A stretch of DNA of 64,000 nucleotides, from assembly GCA_020746835.1 (NCBI GenBank), contig JAGPNK010000001.1:3348001-3412000 (forward strand), read 5' to 3'. Position numbers and translations under genes: made by a program. The stretch is from Stachybotrys elegans (Eukaryota > Ascomycota > Sordariomycetes > Hypocreales > Stachybotryaceae). Below the pieces are notes generated by a model. That model was not told the DNA's origin and ran no database searches. It was given only the letters and a program-made list of their open reading frames with translations. Positions 47,647 through 61,326 of this stretch are shown piece after piece (position 1 is the stretch's first letter; each line of letters starts with the position of its first letter).

Positions 47647-48243
47647 AGGATTAACGTTGCATAAAAGCACATTCGTGTCTGGGTCTGTAGAATTGAGGAT
47701 TCAGGACATGTGATGGACTGATAGATGTAGTCGCAAGCAAGCAGCATTATTTGTAAGTGCACAATCACCAACTCAGGGGCAAAAAACAGGGACTGCAAAT
47801 TCTTAGGCACAGCATTAGCAACTTCTACGTATCGCTGTGACTGCATTTCTCCATCAAAATTCATATTCTGGCTATTTCTGAATAGATGTAATCTTTCTTT
47901 TTTCTTTTTTTTTTTTTTTTCTTTTTTTTTTTTTTTTTACTGAGTCATTTCCCTCTATTTTCCATTACCGATTCCAACCTGACTGGCAGTGCTGATGTTA
48001 TTTGCAGTTGCTACCTGCTCAAGTACTGAGGTAACATTAAGGTCGCAAAGTGGGGCTTGGCTAAATTTCGGAGCCAAGCTACTAGGAAGGAGCTTTTCGC
48101 GGTTTTTCAGGCAGGCTCGATCCAACGCCACGACTTTCTGACGAGCAAAACTTCTTGGGCGACGACTCTTCATGCGCAGCGACAGCGCAGACACCTCCCC
48201 TCCCAACTTCGAACCGGGATGAGCTAGAAAAGTGCTAGGCAAG
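47647..48243. other. Spacer between ogg1 and SF3b subunit 1
   Basis: About 600 bases holding the ogg1 3' region and the promoter of the next gene in the same direction. It contains a T-rich tract at 47893-47938. No gene recognised. Confidence 0.65.
47893..47938. repeat. Poly-T tract
   Basis: Forty-six bases, all T except four interspersed C. Could be a nucleosome-depleting promoter element for the SF3b gene or part of the ogg1 3' region. Confidence 0.85.
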
Positions 48244-51200
48244 ATGTCTGACGCGGATTTCGACACGATCAAGAGGCTCCAGCAGGAGCGCAACGCCGCG
48301 GCAGCTGCGAAAAAGGGATCGCGTACCTTTGACCCTTCGAACCAACGCACCGACACGACCAAGCAGAGCCTCAGCGAGAGCGCCGACAGCTCCCTGTACG
48401 ATCGCGATGGCCCGGACAAGTTCTCCGGCTACCACACGTCGTTGCCCATGGGCGACGACGACGACATGGATGATGTCGACACGACTCGTCGCTTGGTGGG
48501 CCAATACACGGCTTCTCGCGACATGATCGACGAGTTTGCCCGGGGCAATGGCGTTGAGGAGGAAGATGTGCTCGCTGGCCGTGGCGAGCGAAGCGGGCGT
48601 ATCGCAGATCGCGAGACTGATTACCAGAAGCGTCGATTCGATCGCGTGCTCACCCCAACGAGGGCCGATCCGTTTGCTGAGAACCGACAGAATGGCGCAT
48701 CTGAGAATGGCGCCAGCTACCGTGAAATCATGGAAGCCCGCGAGCTCGAGCGAGAGGAGGAACGCGTGCGACGCGCTATTTTGGCCAAGGCGGAGGGAAA
48801 GCCGGAGGATATCGACGACGCCAAGCCCATGCTTCTGGATGGAGACAAGGAGAATGCAGAGTCGGGCTCTACCGAAGCTGTCGCTGCTGTTCGCAAGCGC
48901 AAGAAGAGATGGGACGTTTCCTCCACCGAGGAAGAAGCGGCTAAGACAGAAGCGACGGACCTCAAGACCAAGCGTTCGCGGTGGGACCAGACACCTGCGA
49001 TCGGTGCGCCTGGAGCAGATGCCCCCAAGAAGCGATCACGATGGGATCAGGCGCCGTCCGCCACACCAATTGGAAACCAGGCAGCGGCAACTCCTGTGCA
49101 TCCTAGCCAGGCGCTCGCCATGCCGACCGCGTTTGGAACTGACATATCTGGGCGCAACCTTCCCCTCAGCGATGAGGAGCTCGATATGCTACTGCCCGGA
49201 GAGAGCGAGGGCTACAAGATTTTGACTCCTCCTCCGGGCTACGAACCTACCCGGGCTCCGGCTCATAAGCTCATGGCGACACCTGTTGCCCAGACTGGCT
49301 TTATGATGCAGGACCCCGAGCAGGTCAGACTCGGTGGCCAGCCCATGCCTGCTGAGATACCTGGCGTGGGGGATCTCCAGTTCTTCAAACAGGAGGATAT
49401 GGCATACTTCGGCAAGCTCACAGATGGCTCGGATGAGAACGCACTCACCGTGGACGAGCTCAAGGAGCGAAAGATTATGCGTCTCCTTTTGAAGATCAAG
49501 AACGGCACCCCCCCAATGCGAAAGACTGCTCTGCGACAAATCACGGACAATGCCCGGCAGTTTGGTGCCGGTCCCCTCTTCGACCAGATTCTCCCACTAT
49601 TGATGGAAAAGACCCTCGAGGACCAAGAACGCCATCTGCTTGTCAAGGTCATCGACAGAATTCTGTACAAGCTCGACGATCTGGTGCGCCCTTACGTGCA
49701 CAAGATCCTCGTCGTCATCGAGCCTCTCCTCATCGACCAAGACTACTACGCACGAGTGGAAGGACGCGAAATTATCTCGAATCTCAGCAAGGCGGCTGGA
49801 CTGGCAACCATGATCAGCACCATGAGACCAGATATCGACCACGTGGACGAGTATGTACGAAACACAACCGCAAGAGCATTTGCCGTTGTAGCATCGGCTC
49901 TGGGTATCCCCGCGCTTCTGCCGTTCCTCCGGGCAGTCTGCCGAAGCAAAAAGTCATGGCAAGCCAGGCACACCGGAGTCAAGATCATCCAGCAGATCCC
50001 CATTCTCATGGGTTGCGCTGTTCTGCCGCACCTGAAGGGCTTGGTCGAGTGCATCGGACCCAACCTCAACGATGAGCAGACCAAGGTTAGAACAGTCACC
50101 AGTCTTGCCATTGCCGCTTTGGCCGAGGCATCCAACCCATATGGTATCGAAAGCTTTGACGATATCCTGAATCCGCTCTGGACAGGAGCTCGCAAGCAGC
50201 GAGGCAAAGGACTGGCTGGATTCCTGAAGGCCGTGGGCTATATCATCCCCCTCATGGATGAGGAGTATGCCAACTATTACACAAGCCAGATCATGGAGAT
50301 CTTGCTCCGAGAATTCTCGTCTCCAGACGAGGAGATGAAGAAGGTGGTACTGAAGGTGGTATCTCAATGCGCGGGGACAGAAGGTGTCACGGCTGGGTAT
50401 CTCAAAGAGCATGTCCTGGATGAGTTTTTCAAAAGCTTCTGGGTCAGGCGAATGGCTCTGGACAAGCGCAACTACAGGCAGGTCGTGGAGACGACGGTGG
50501 ACATTGGCCAGAAGGTTGGCGTCAGCGAGATTGTCGAGCGAATCGTCAACAACCTCAAGGATGAGAGCGAGGCCTACCGCAAGATGACGGTAGAGACGGT
50601 GGAGAAGCTCGTGGCCAGCTTGGGCGCTGCAGATATCGGCGAACGCCTGGAGGAGCGGCTGGTGGATGGTATCCTCCACGCATTCCAGGAACAGAGCGTC
50701 GAAGACATTGTTATGCTCAATGGCTTCGGCTCCGTGGTGAATGCTCTGGGCACTCGATGCAAGCCCTACCTGCCTCAGATTGTGAGCACTATCCTCTGGC
50801 GACTCAACAACAAGTCCCCGACGGTTCGTCAGCAGGCAGCAGATCTCATCTCTCGCATCGCAATGGTTATGAGGCAGTGCGGCGAGGACCAGCTCATGGG
50901 CAAGCTCGGCGTCGTGCTCTACGAATACCTGGGTGAAGAGTACCCCGAGGTGCTCGGCTCCATCCTCGGCGCGCTCCGATCCATCGTCACCGTCGTCGGT
51001 ATCTCGGAGATGCAGCCCCCGATCAAGGACCTGCTGCCGCGCCTCACGCCCATCCTTCGCAACCGTCACGAAAAGGTCCAGGAGAACACCATTGACCTCG
51101 TCGGCCGTATCGCCGACCGCGGGCCCGAGAGCGTCAACGCGCGCGAGTGGATGCGCATCTGCTTCGAGCTGCTGGACATGCTCAAGGCGCACAAGAAGGG

Positions 51201-51891
51201 CATCCGACGAGCCGCCAACAACACCTTCGGCTTCATCGCCAAGGCCATCGGTCCCCAGGACGTGCTGGCCACGCTGCTCAACAACTTGCGCGTCCAGGAG
51301 CGCCAGTCGCGTGTCAACACGGCCGTCGCCATCGGCATCGTCGCCGAGACTTGCGCGCCCTTTACGGTCCTGCCCGCGCTCATGAACGAGTACCGCGTCC
51401 CCGAGCTCAACGTCCAGAACGGTGTCCTCAAGTCCCTGTCCTTCCTGTTCGAGTACATTGGTGAAATGGCCAAGGACTACGTCTACGCCGTCACGCCGCT
51501 TCTCGAGGACGCCCTCATCGACCGCGACCAGGTGCACCGCCAGACTGCCGCCTCGGTCGTCAAGCACATCGCCCTGGGCGTCGTCGGCCTCGGCTGCGAG
51601 GACGCCATGATACACCTCCTCAACCTGCTCTACCCCAACCTCTTCGAGACGAGCCCGCACGTCATCGACCGCATCGTCGAGGCCATCGAGGCCATCCGCG
51701 TGGCTGTCGGCCCCGGCGTCGTCCTCAACTACGTATGGGCCGGCCTCTTCCACCCGGCGCGCAAGGTCAGGACACCCTACTGGCGCCTCTTCAACGACGC
51801 CTACGTCCAGGCCGCAGATGCCATGGTTCCCTACTATCCAAACCTGGACGAGGACAAGGTCGATAGGCCCGAGTTGGCCATTATTCTGTAA
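48244..51891 (+). CDS. sf3b1: U2 snRNP SF3b subunit 1 (SF3B1/Hsh155)
   Basis: One uninterrupted exon of 1215 residues. The start [19 protein letters not shown] is the family N terminus; an ATG four codons earlier (48232) is less likely. The disordered N-terminal third carries three U2AF-ligand motifs with Trp223 (KKRWD), Trp247 (RSRWDQTP) and Trp267 (RSRWDQAP). From about residue 400 on the sequence is a superhelix of HEAT repeats, highly conserved to the end ([16 protein letters not shown]). Lys614 in DEQTKVRTV aligns with the lysine often mutated in human SF3B1 (Lys700). The protein clamps the branch-point helix of U2 snRNA with the intron. Third-position GC rises sharply in the last 860 bases. 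The absence of introns is usual for this gene in many Sordariomycetes. Confidence 0.98.
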   Translation: MSDADFDTIKRLQQERNAAAAAKKGSRTFDPSNQRTDTTKQSLSESADSSLYDRDGPDKFSGYHTSLPMGDDDDMDDVDTTRRLVGQYTASRDMIDEFARGNGVEEEDVLAGRGERSGRIADRETDYQKRRFDRVLTPTRADPFAENRQNGASENGASYREIMEARELEREEERVRRAILAKAEGKPEDIDDAKPMLLDGDKENAESGSTEAVAAVRKRKKRWDVSSTEEEAAKTEATDLKTKRSRWDQTPAIGAPGADAPKKRSRWDQAPSATPIGNQAAATPVHPSQALAMPTAFGTDISGRNLPLSDEELDMLLPGESEGYKILTPPPGYEPTRAPAHKLMATPVAQTGFMMQDPEQVRLGGQPMPAEIPGVGDLQFFKQEDMAYFGKLTDGSDENALTVDELKERKIMRLLLKIKNGTPPMRKTALRQITDNARQFGAGPLFDQILPLLMEKTLEDQERHLLVKVIDRILYKLDDLVRPYVHKILVVIEPLLIDQDYYARVEGREIISNLSKAAGLATMISTMRPDIDHVDEYVRNTTARAFAVVASALGIPALLPFLRAVCRSKKSWQARHTGVKIIQQIPILMGCAVLPHLKGLVECIGPNLNDEQTKVRTVTSLAIAALAEASNPYGIESFDDILNPLWTGARKQRGKGLAGFLKAVGYIIPLMDEEYANYYTSQIMEILLREFSSPDEEMKKVVLKVVSQCAGTEGVTAGYLKEHVLDEFFKSFWVRRMALDKRNYRQVVETTVDIGQKVGVSEIVERIVNNLKDESEAYRKMTVETVEKLVASLGAADIGERLEERLVDGILHAFQEQSVEDIVMLNGFGSVVNALGTRCKPYLPQIVSTILWRLNNKSPTVRQQAADLISRIAMVMRQCGEDQLMGKLGVVLYEYLGEEYPEVLGSILGALRSIVTVVGISEMQPPIKDLLPRLTPILRNRHEKVQENTIDLVGRIADRGPESVNAREWMRICFELLDMLKAHKKGIRRAANNTFGFIAKAIGPQDVLATLLNNLRVQERQSRVNTAVAIGIVAETCAPFTVLPALMNEYRVPELNVQNGVLKSLSFLFEYIGEMAKDYVYAVTPLLEDALIDRDQVHRQTAASVVKHIALGVVGLGCEDAMIHLLNLLYPNLFETSPHVIDRIVEAIEAIRVAVGPGVVLNYVWAGLFHPARKVRTPYWRLFNDAYVQAADAMVPYYPNLDEDKVDRPELAIIL

Positions 51892-54800
51892 TTAAGGCTC
51901 AGAGAAAAGGGGGGTCATCTCTAGATTGAAGGGGTTGGGGGGAAGGACATGCTTCATTCATGTCGTCTGCGCATGTACACAAGACAACTGGTCATACAAT
52001 TTCTTTCTTTCTTTTCTTTGAAACTTCAGCACAGGGGGACCAAGATGGCGGAAGGGCGTTATAGCATGGCTGGTCAAGGATAATCATGTAGTCAATAGCA
52101 CACCAAATGGAAAACATGTATGTTCAACACTTCTTACCCGTGACACTACGTCTACAAACCTACTGCCATTCCGATAACCCCGTTGTGAGCAACACATTCA
52201 GCACTCGACTCGGCAGCATTCCCACTATGGCGACACAGCCCCCCCTTCTCTAGTCTCCATCTACAGCTTGACCCCATTGAAGATGCGATTTCACAATCCG
52301 CATGCCCGCCTACTCGGACTTATGCGTAATCTCCAGTCCGTCCTCGGCTCGACTCGACTCAACGACACAGGAGCCGTTGGAACCTAAATGGCAATCCATT
52401 GCAGTTGCGAATGAACAGAAGTAGCTCCCCTGCTAGTCCAAGAAGCTATTCCCAGGCTGTGCCTGTTATGTGCAACACTTGACTCAACTTTGCCACTGAG
52501 GGGAGGGGGGAGGGTTGCCTGCCGAGGCAAAGAGCAAAGAAGCACAAAGCCTGCATAGATTCTGGAATTAAAATAGAATGTGGCCGCTAGGGCACAAGGC
52601 AGATGTGTTGGACGCAGCTGCCCGTGACGGCACGGCTTATATGATCCATCTTCGGTATATGGTGTATAGCGTGTGCTTGGTGTACGGGTTAGGTCATTTG
52701 TCTCAGTCTAAACGGCCCGTCTCAGGACCGGGCGAAGCCATTTACGTCAGAGGGTGTGTGTTGCTTAGCAGAATTGTGTCTCACACTGCCGGTTGCTGTC
52801 TTTGATGGAATACCCTTTTGTGTCTCGGCGCATCTCTACACCGTAAGAGTGTCCCCGGAGTAGAGGGGAGCTTGCTCAACTGGCTAGGGCTGCAGCACGT
52901 GCGGTAACCGTGAGAACGCGCCGTGGATGCTGATCGCATCTTCTGGCCTGGTACGGCATTGGATGGGGAGCACGGGGAATGCGCCTCAGGTGTCTTAGCA
53001 TCTTGCTGTCTACTCGTGGTGGCGTTTGGGGACGAAGCACGGGAGGGTTAAGGAGGGCGCTAGAAGCTTGGTACAGACCTAGGGCCATGGCCTTGGAGAA
53101 CAAGGTGAGGCGGCGTAAGGAACTTTTGCGTGATGACGGCAGCAAGGGTCGCTGGTGGTGTGGTAGTGTGCATAGTAGGCAGGATGGATGGCCAGCCGGG
53201 CCTAGTAGCAGGTCGCTCCAGGTCCGCCCAGGTCTGGTTCAAAAGCTTAGGGCGCACATAGGCGGCACGCCTGGGGGAGAGGGGAGGAGGGCTGGCTCAG
53301 AAGGGTAGCATCTAGAGGCTTATTAGGGGGGATGTCCCAAGCCAACCAGTCAGGGTGGGTGTGTCAAGGACTGGTGGCAGTGGATGGTAGGTGAGTGGAA
53401 GCTCCCTCATCCCCTTCTGCACCTGACTTGCGCATGCAACGTCGCACAGCGCGAGTCATCTATTTTGCCCATACGAAAGGAGCTGCATTGTCACCTGCGC
53501 CGTCATCTCACATGTGGGAAGGAGGGAATGCAGTGTGTTCAGCCGTCACGACAGGCTGCTCTCCGGCAGCATGGGGCGAGTGACTGAAGCAACGAGCCGG
53601 CAGCCAAACGTACGCCAGGAGACCCGAGGATGTATGCATAGAGAGTACTATCCATCAACGAGAAACCAATTCCGTGAGAGGCTGGGGCACTCACTGACAG
53701 GCCTGTTGGCCCACGAGACTTGAGACTATCGAACAAGCATTTCAGTGATGAGTCCCAGAACCTGTGTGCTGGAGCCATCACGGGTGACACCAGGTCAAAG
53801 AGTCAGGAGTCGTACCCACGGAATGTCTCTGACGCACGGGTTGCTAGAGGCCAAGACACGAGGTCGTAACCTGATGCAGGAGGGCGTCAGCGGCTGGATG
53901 GGATTTCCCAGCGCTGCAGCAAGAATCCCATGCTTGGCCACTGGCGCCAGGCTTGCGTGTCTAACTCGGCCAGTTGAGGGCGCTGTGCTGGCTGCGGTAT
54001 GCGCGCGACATCCAGCACTACGCCTTGATACTCAATATGGCCTGGCCTGAGGCCATCGTTGGCGAGTCCGGCTCAAGCTCTAGGCTGCACCTCCGCACGC
54101 CGCTTGTCGACAAAGCGGCCGGATAGCGTTGCCCGCCCATCTGCGAGTCCCGCAAGCCTAGCGGATGGGAAATTGACGAGCGATGCCAGACAGCCTAAGG
54201 ACCATCTGAATAGGATGTGTGTGTGTGTCCTCGGACGCACAAACGCCTCTGAGGGAAGAAAGGCACCTTCCCGAGCGCCACCGGGCTGTATGTGCCGGGA
54301 GTTGGGCAAATTCGCTAACTCAGTGCCGGCAGCGCTCCCCGGTCCCCAGCTGCTGGCATGGGCACGCTGTGTTTCCAGAACTAGTTTCTGGTTAGTTTCT
54401 CGTGGCTAATGGCAGGCTTGTCGTGAAATTACCTGCATCTGTCATCGACGGAGCACATCTGACAATCTCAGCCGAACCATTATCGAGCGCAGGCCCGGGG
54501 GTCCTTGCCCTTGTCCGTAGCTATAACGTGCGAGCAGTTATCGAATATGATTGAGGGATGATAAAACAAGCAGAGGGTCGTCGATGAGGCTGACCAGGTC
54601 ATATCTTGGCCCAGAAAAAGGATCCTTCTATCAAGGGGGGTGGGGTAGGTCTCGCGAACAGTGAACATAGTCGAAATTACCACTTCTCCTCCAGCCTTGG
54701 TGGTGAATCTGACAGAATTTGCTCGTATAAACGGAGGCCCCTCGACGTGGTCGAGCGTATCCACAAAAGAACCACGTCCCTTCGTTTGTAAACCAGCCAT

Positions 54801-57800
54801 GGTGGCGCCATAGTTGAGTTTCCGTCGTCGAAACGGCGCTCTCATATGCCGCGCGATACTATTCTTGAGCATCATGAAGCAACTGCCTCGGCAACGCTGG
54901 CTTCCAGAGATCAACACACCGACGGAAAAGCAACTCTGAGTTGATCTGGAGAGAAGACGCCATGCCGTGCCATGCGGGTGTTGGCCGAAGAACCCGCAAA
55001 GCAAGTAGCCATTCCCCACGGCGACAAGCTCAGATAGCGTTTGATGAAAACCCACCGTCTCCATCAACGTTTCCTTCCCAGGACGGAGTGTAATTCCCAG
55101 ACGAAATTGCAACAGCGCTGTGGTAGCGCTGGCCCACGTGTGGACAGGGAACACCGCTATTCCACCTCATCTTGCCCCTGTTGCGGGACCTTCTATCAAG
55201 CCTCAAGGACGCAATCTTCAGTAATGTTGAAAATCACCAAGAGACGACGAGGGGCGGGTCTAGCAGATGGTCATGGCCACCCGCTCTTCGCATTGGATGA
55301 CCGAAGTTGTTTCCATATGTGGAACGACCTCGTGGTTGACGTATTGGTTTCCACGGCGCAGGGCCGCTTCTGATACAGCCGCGGTTTGTCGTATCGATAT
55401 CATGAAGCCCCATACCTTGGGGTTTCAGTGAGACCTGCCAGAGGGCATGCAGTAACGAACGGCTTGCTTACCTGGATGCACACCGTATACTGCGCCAATC
55501 TGACCTCGGCGACCACTGCGTCCGAGCATGCCAGCGGCAGTCATTGTGCCGCATGTACTGTAATTTGAAGCCCACTTTTGGCGATATCAGAGTGCAAAAC
55601 GGAGCTACAATTGCAGAATTTTTTTAATGAAGTCCTCAGCTGGACGCGTGGTTCGTAAGGGCCTTTTGCAGCTTCCCCCATCACCTGTCACTAGGTTTAT
55701 CAAATTGACACTGGCTCGGCTGGGGAATGCTGGGTGATTCTGAAACAGACCCTTGGACAGCGGCGAGGTTGTGAGTGGCCACATCAAGAGTGGATTTCCC
55801 GTTCCGGATAAGACCAGGAGCCCCTTCATTTCAAACGGAGAGATGAGGATCGGGGGAAATCTGAGGTTAAAATTATTGCCAAGCTTGGCGTCGAGCTTTG
55901 TCGGTGCCCGTGACCTGAGCCTCTGGCCCCGGGCTGGCTGAATGGTGCCTTGTGGACACTTCAATGCCGTCCATCTGCCGGCGGGAATGGGAGCATGATC
56001 GGCTTGACAGTCCCTTCCTTATATCATCCTGTATATTATAGCACCGCACATGTACGCCCACGCACCGAGCCCGCACCGAGCCAGATGGGGGTCAACATGC
56101 CTTGCGTTTGATCCGCTCGCGCAATGACGAGCCGAACAGCAAAACCTTTCGGAAAGGCTGCGGGTCCGATGGACCATGCAAGCCTATAGATCTTGGGCGG
56201 TTTGTTGATGGACGGGACCTCATCTGCCGCCTCGCAAACCACCCGTCCATGGCAATGATGTTCGAGAAAAAAGTTCTGGCATTCGGGTCCGTCCCAAAGG
56301 GCCCCTTCTCTGCCTGGGGTACCAATTAGGTCTCGCCACCCCGTGAACCGAGCAAATGGCTGAAGAGTTCTGCCATTCTGCTATTCTCGATTTCTTCTAT
56401 TATCGCGTTTGTCCAGTTCAGGGGCCTCCTGTGGCAAAAACGCTCGAGGCAGGTTGCAAGCGGGCGTCCACGTGTCGCCTTTCCCCTCTCGTTAATACAG
56501 AAACACCTGCAATGATTTGCAAGTGAATATTGGTAGAGACACCCACAAGCAAGTCGCACTCTTTTTTATCATGCTGGTGGCGACACGCTGAGCTTCACCA
56601 ACAGGAGGCGCTAAACAGGGAGGCTGAGAGGATGGCAGCGAATAGTACATAGGTAGCAAGGAGACGGGAGGCCTTGTCTGCGGGTCCTCCAAGTCCCGTG
56701 TTGCATCCGGCATCGGCTTGTTTGATCGCCTCAAGAAGAGTACGTAAGCCTTTGGATGGGACCCTGGGGCGCCGGGAACAGCGCTAAGATGATGGCTCGT
56801 TCGAGATCCATTCGAACAATTGGAGATGGCCCAAGTTTCCTTATCAAAGGATTCGGAAGGAATATTCTGTTGTTCGGGGACAGAGTCGTTTCAGCGATTG
56901 TGTGCCGCAATGCCATAGGTGAAATAACAACTAGAGTGATCTGTGCCGCATCCTCGGAATATATGGATATCTGTGTAGATCAGAAGGGGCAGTGTGAGCT
57001 GGGTAGTCGGTGGTGTATCCCTTGAACGAGGCTGTTTGGGTCGTCTGCTTGTCTGTGCGGCTTGGGGGACTCTGCCATGAGGGCTGTGTACATACAACCA
57101 GAGCAGCTTATGAGCGCCCACAGAACTGTCACTTAGTGGCGCGTCCGGCACTTGGAAGCTCGATGCACTATCTGGATCCCGGGGTTAGTCTGGCGACCAA
57201 AAAGACCAAGAAGCAAGGCAGAAATGACTGGTGTCTTGATCTAATGCCTAGGTAGTGTCGACGTTAGCGTCTTGCCTTGCCCCTTGGCCACTTCATTCCG
57301 TCCTTTGGCTGACTTTGTTGCCGAGGATGCCTCCACTCCTTTGATGACAAGACGGGACTTGGGGAGCGGTACAGGCTTCGCGCCATGTGGCCAAGATAGT
57401 TGCTTGGGTGTTGACAGGCTGCAGGATCTTTGGTGTATGAGAAGGCGGATTTGGGGCAAGCTGAGTGATTGATCGGCGGCTGGGCCTGCGGCAGTCGTGC
57501 CCATGCTCGTGCCCATGCCCATGCCTAGGTGTCTCGCACGACCCGCCCACAGCACCAATAGCTATCTAGCCATGAACAGGCGGGCCTTGTGGACATCTGA
57601 ACTAGCGCGCTTCGTATGTACCGTGACAAATAGAAGTTTTCGTGTAGGAAGAGTGGAAACTTGGCTCTGACCACAGCTATTGTGAGAGCCTGGGTGTAGG
57701 CTACTTGGGATATGTGTTTCGCTGTGAAGTGGTGGACCACTCTCTGTGCGCATGCAGATTAAACCCGCCAGCAACCAGGGGGGGACATCTGTCCGGGCAC

Positions 57801-59412
57801 TATTAGTGGCAGGGTCGAATTGTCAAGCTACTCTGTATGGATGGCGTAAGATGTTTCCGTGCTGAAGGGGAGGGGGGGGATTTGGAGACGGGAGTGAAGG
57901 ACCTTGTTCCTTGATTTCGACGGCGTGTTTTTTGGTCGGTGATGGTTTCGGTGAGCTCCTTACCGTTCTGAAAAAGGGCGTGTGCTCGTGGCAGGTTGAA
58001 ACTGTAACGTTATGAATAGCAAGATTTTCGTTGTTGAAAAGTGGTTGTTGCCCTGTAGGGTGAGCTGATAGGCGAAAGGAAAGTTGGTGGTGGTGTAAGA
58101 GTCGATCTATCCCTCCTAGGAGGTGCCTTCCTTTTGTTAGCACGTCGGGGAGTTCTGCCTCCCCGATTTTAACGTTGCGGCTCGCACCTACCCTGTTGCC
58201 GCTGCCTCGTGTGGTTGCCGAGAGCCTAGCAGAAGGACCGACAACTGTGTGATTTGTGCCTTCCATCCAGATCAACAGCCGGATATTGCCTAATTGATAG
58301 TACTACGGGATTGGTTTTCGTGTTTGGCCCGAGATCTTCAGGGCAATTCTCACCTATTTATGTGCCATAGCCACACAGGCCGCGAATCTGTCTGATAGGC
58401 ACATTATCGACAAGATAACATCAGCATCAACAGCCTCAACGGACTCAGCGCAGCGAAGATCTCGAGTTTCCCCTGATCCAGGGTCCAGCTGCGAGTCCGC
58501 CAGCAATCGGACACGCCCATCACCCGTCAAAACGTTGTCATCACAAGATTGACGGACCGATCCGTCGATGAGGACGAAGAACAGTAGCACAACCATCACC
58601 AGGCATGGCGATCAACTAGAACAAAACAGCGAAACACCAGCGACCGGGGATTTCCTCGATATAGCCCCTATAATGAGCTGCAGTGATTGTCGCACAGTTG
58701 CGCTCTCACTCAGCGCTACCAGCTGCTGGGACGCTTCATGATGCCCGTTTACGTGTACCTTATCGGTTGAATGACGGAGACAAGGCAAAACGTCACCCTC
58801 CTTTCACAAGCGCGCGCCCGTCTGGGAGGAGCACCAGAGAGCCGTGCGCTCGGTAGAATTCATGGACCATGGCGGCACAAAGGATGGATCGCAGAGGTCG
58901 CAGAGGTCACAGCGACAGGACGACGGACCTTGTTTGGGCACTACGTCAGAGTGCAATTTGAGGCCGCCGGCGTGTGCCCCCCCCCCAGGGTCCTCATGAT
59001 ACCCTGATGTCAGTGGGCGCCGTCTTGGACGTTGCCGGTCCGGGATGGGCTCTGGGACCATCCAAGTCATCCCATGCTTGGGCCATGTTGGCTCGCACCG
59101 GCTCACCTCTGCCCACTGTGCCGTACTGTACGGAGACTCCAGGCGGCCATTTTGTTTTGGCTGGCCGTCTCTGTTTGGTGTCTTTTCGCCTCCACCCATC
59201 TGACCCTAGCGTCGCCTCCCCCTGTCCATCCAGTCATGCTCCTTACGTCAGGGCTCAATCAACGACGAGGACTCGACGAAGCCAAGGGCAAGGAGGGTCC
59301 CCCCCAAAGCAAGGTGTCGGCGGCGGCTCAACGCTTTGCCCTACTACATACTAGGCCTGTGTCTGCGTGTGGTGCAGTGGCTGCAGTGGCTGCAGCGCCC
59401 GCGCCTACCTTT

Positions 59413-59437
59413 GCGTCTGCGTCTGCGTCTGCGTCTG
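59413..59437. repeat. Tandem repeat, unit GCGTCT
   Basis: About four copies of a hexamer in non-coding DNA. Confidence 0.8.
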
Positions 59438-59945
59438 TCCTGCAACCCGACCAGGGCTAGGGGAGGGGAAAGGTCTGCCTACATGCCTAGTACGGTATTA
59501 CTGCGCAGCCAGCAGTACGGAGCAGCGGCTTGCGGCATGTATCCGGTACTTGGCCACCGGCTCGAACGCATGTTGCCTCAAGTACAGCACCCTGATGTAC
59601 TCGAGTACTCATGTACTTCGCTCTCCCGGCTGTGGCACGCACGTCACCCGCAAGGCTCGCGCACCTCATTCCCTGGCCAGCCCAAAGTAGGCTACGTGGT
59701 CGGCATTATAGACGAGGGTTCCCATTGCCACTGTGCGATGTACCATACCTTGCATGGATGCTGCGACTCGAATGCCGCGTCCACAGGATAGCCCAGCCAG
59801 CACAAGAGTGGCCCATGCTGCTTTGTTGCCCCCATTCGATGAGCCAAACCCCCATCCCCATCTGGTCCCCGAAATCCAAAGCCAAAGCCAATGCCGGCCA
59901 AGTGAACCAGGAGGGATGCCTTGGGCACGACACAGAGACGCAGGG

Positions 59946-59998
59946 CACCACACACACATACATGCATACAGACACACACAGACACACACAGACACAGA
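59946..59998. repeat. CA/GACA-rich simple repeat
   Basis: Runs of CACA and GACACACA units, followed directly by a purine-rich tract. Confidence 0.8.
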
Positions 59999-61298
59999 CT
60001 CCGTACAAGGGGAAGAAAAAAAGGAAGAAAAAAAAAGAAAGAAGAAGAAGAGACAGCGGCAGACACAGACACACACACCACGGGACGCGCACACATCCTT
60101 TCCCCATGCCCATGGAATTACCACCTTTTCAATGCTGCCTCGTCACCCGTCCCTCCAGCCAGCCAGTCAGTCAGTCCCTGCATAATTGCCGTCTAGCCAG
60201 TCACCTTCTCATTTACCCCCCGCCTCGCCGTGGCGCTCGACGGCGTCGTCGAAAAGGGCCCTTTCTCAACTCGTCTCATGAACTGCCGTAGCCTTATCCA
60301 CTTGGCTCACCTCCCCTGCCGACGAGCGACCCTCAATCCATCCATCCACCATCCATCATCCATCCATCATCCATCCCCCGGTCCTGGCCTTTGCCATACT
60401 TGTCTTGTGGCCACCCCCTAGGGGCGTCATGAAAACCCTCACACACCCCCTCCCTCGTTCCCAAATGCCTTGCTCCACCCCTCCATCCTTTCAGATCCAC
60501 CCCGTTCACGCTGTCGACATCATTAGCTATTGTAGCCCTCCACTCTCTCTGGAGTCTCCTGTTACTGGGCCCTGTGTATGTATAAGCCGGCCTCCCTCAT
60601 TGCCTCAATTTCAGTCGCCTATTTTTTCTTCCCAGTGGTTTTGGCTTTATTCTGAAACTAGTATATTGTCGATCCCATATCCTGCTTTCTGGCGCGTCGT
60701 TCATCTTTCCAGAACACCTACGCATCCCCCTTTCCCTGACAATCTGTGTTGGAATATACATATTCCTCTTATCCCTCTTCACACGCACACAACTCACGCA
60801 CTCGCACACTCTCTCACACACACACTCCTCCTCCTCCCCTTACCCTACCCTCGCATCGCAGAGAAGGGTTACCTGTCAGAGCTTTCGGTTTTCGCTCATC
60901 AACAAGCAGCGCCGCCCATTATCCCCCGGACCGCCCCCCCAGTCTCTCACATACCCTACCTCATCGAACCAACCCTGTCGCCCTCGGGCATTGCGAAAAG
61001 GACATCGCTCTGCCGATCACTTAGGCCAGAGTCGTCACACCCTTTTTCTCCCATCTCAGGACGCGGGTAACTCCACAGGCCCTCTGCCATTACCCACCAC
61101 CCTCTGGAGGTAGAGTAAGGGTTGGCGCACGTCAATCGGAGAGCCTTGGGCACTTAAGACTTCGCTGATCCCACCTTGGATCCGACGAAACTTCCTATGC
61201 ATCTTAGGTTGAGATCTTCTTGTCTCTGATCTGTGTTACAGCCTTGGCTTTCTCTCTAGTCGGGATCCTGCATCTGATCATCAAACCTTCCTCTCCAA

Positions 61299-61326
61299 CA
61301 CCATCACCATCACCATCACCATCACC
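61299..61326. repeat. Tandem repeat, unit CACCAT
   Basis: More than four copies of a hexamer in the probable leader of the flbC-like gene, about 120 bases ahead of its ATG. Confidence 0.85.

Noticed and set aside
47893..47938. Poly-T tract as retroposon tail
   Set aside because: No reverse-transcriptase-type sequence or target-site duplication beside it; a promoter or 3' element is simpler.
48190..48240. tRNA-like GGTTCGAAG on the minus strand just ahead of the SF3b gene
   Set aside because: No matching five-base T-stem or acceptor and D-arm sequence around it.
49954..51753. 599-codon open frame on the strand opposite SF3b subunit 1
   Set aside because: It overlies highly conserved coding DNA with strong third-position GC bias, which opens the antisense frame; its Asp/Glu/Leu/Val-rich product has no family.
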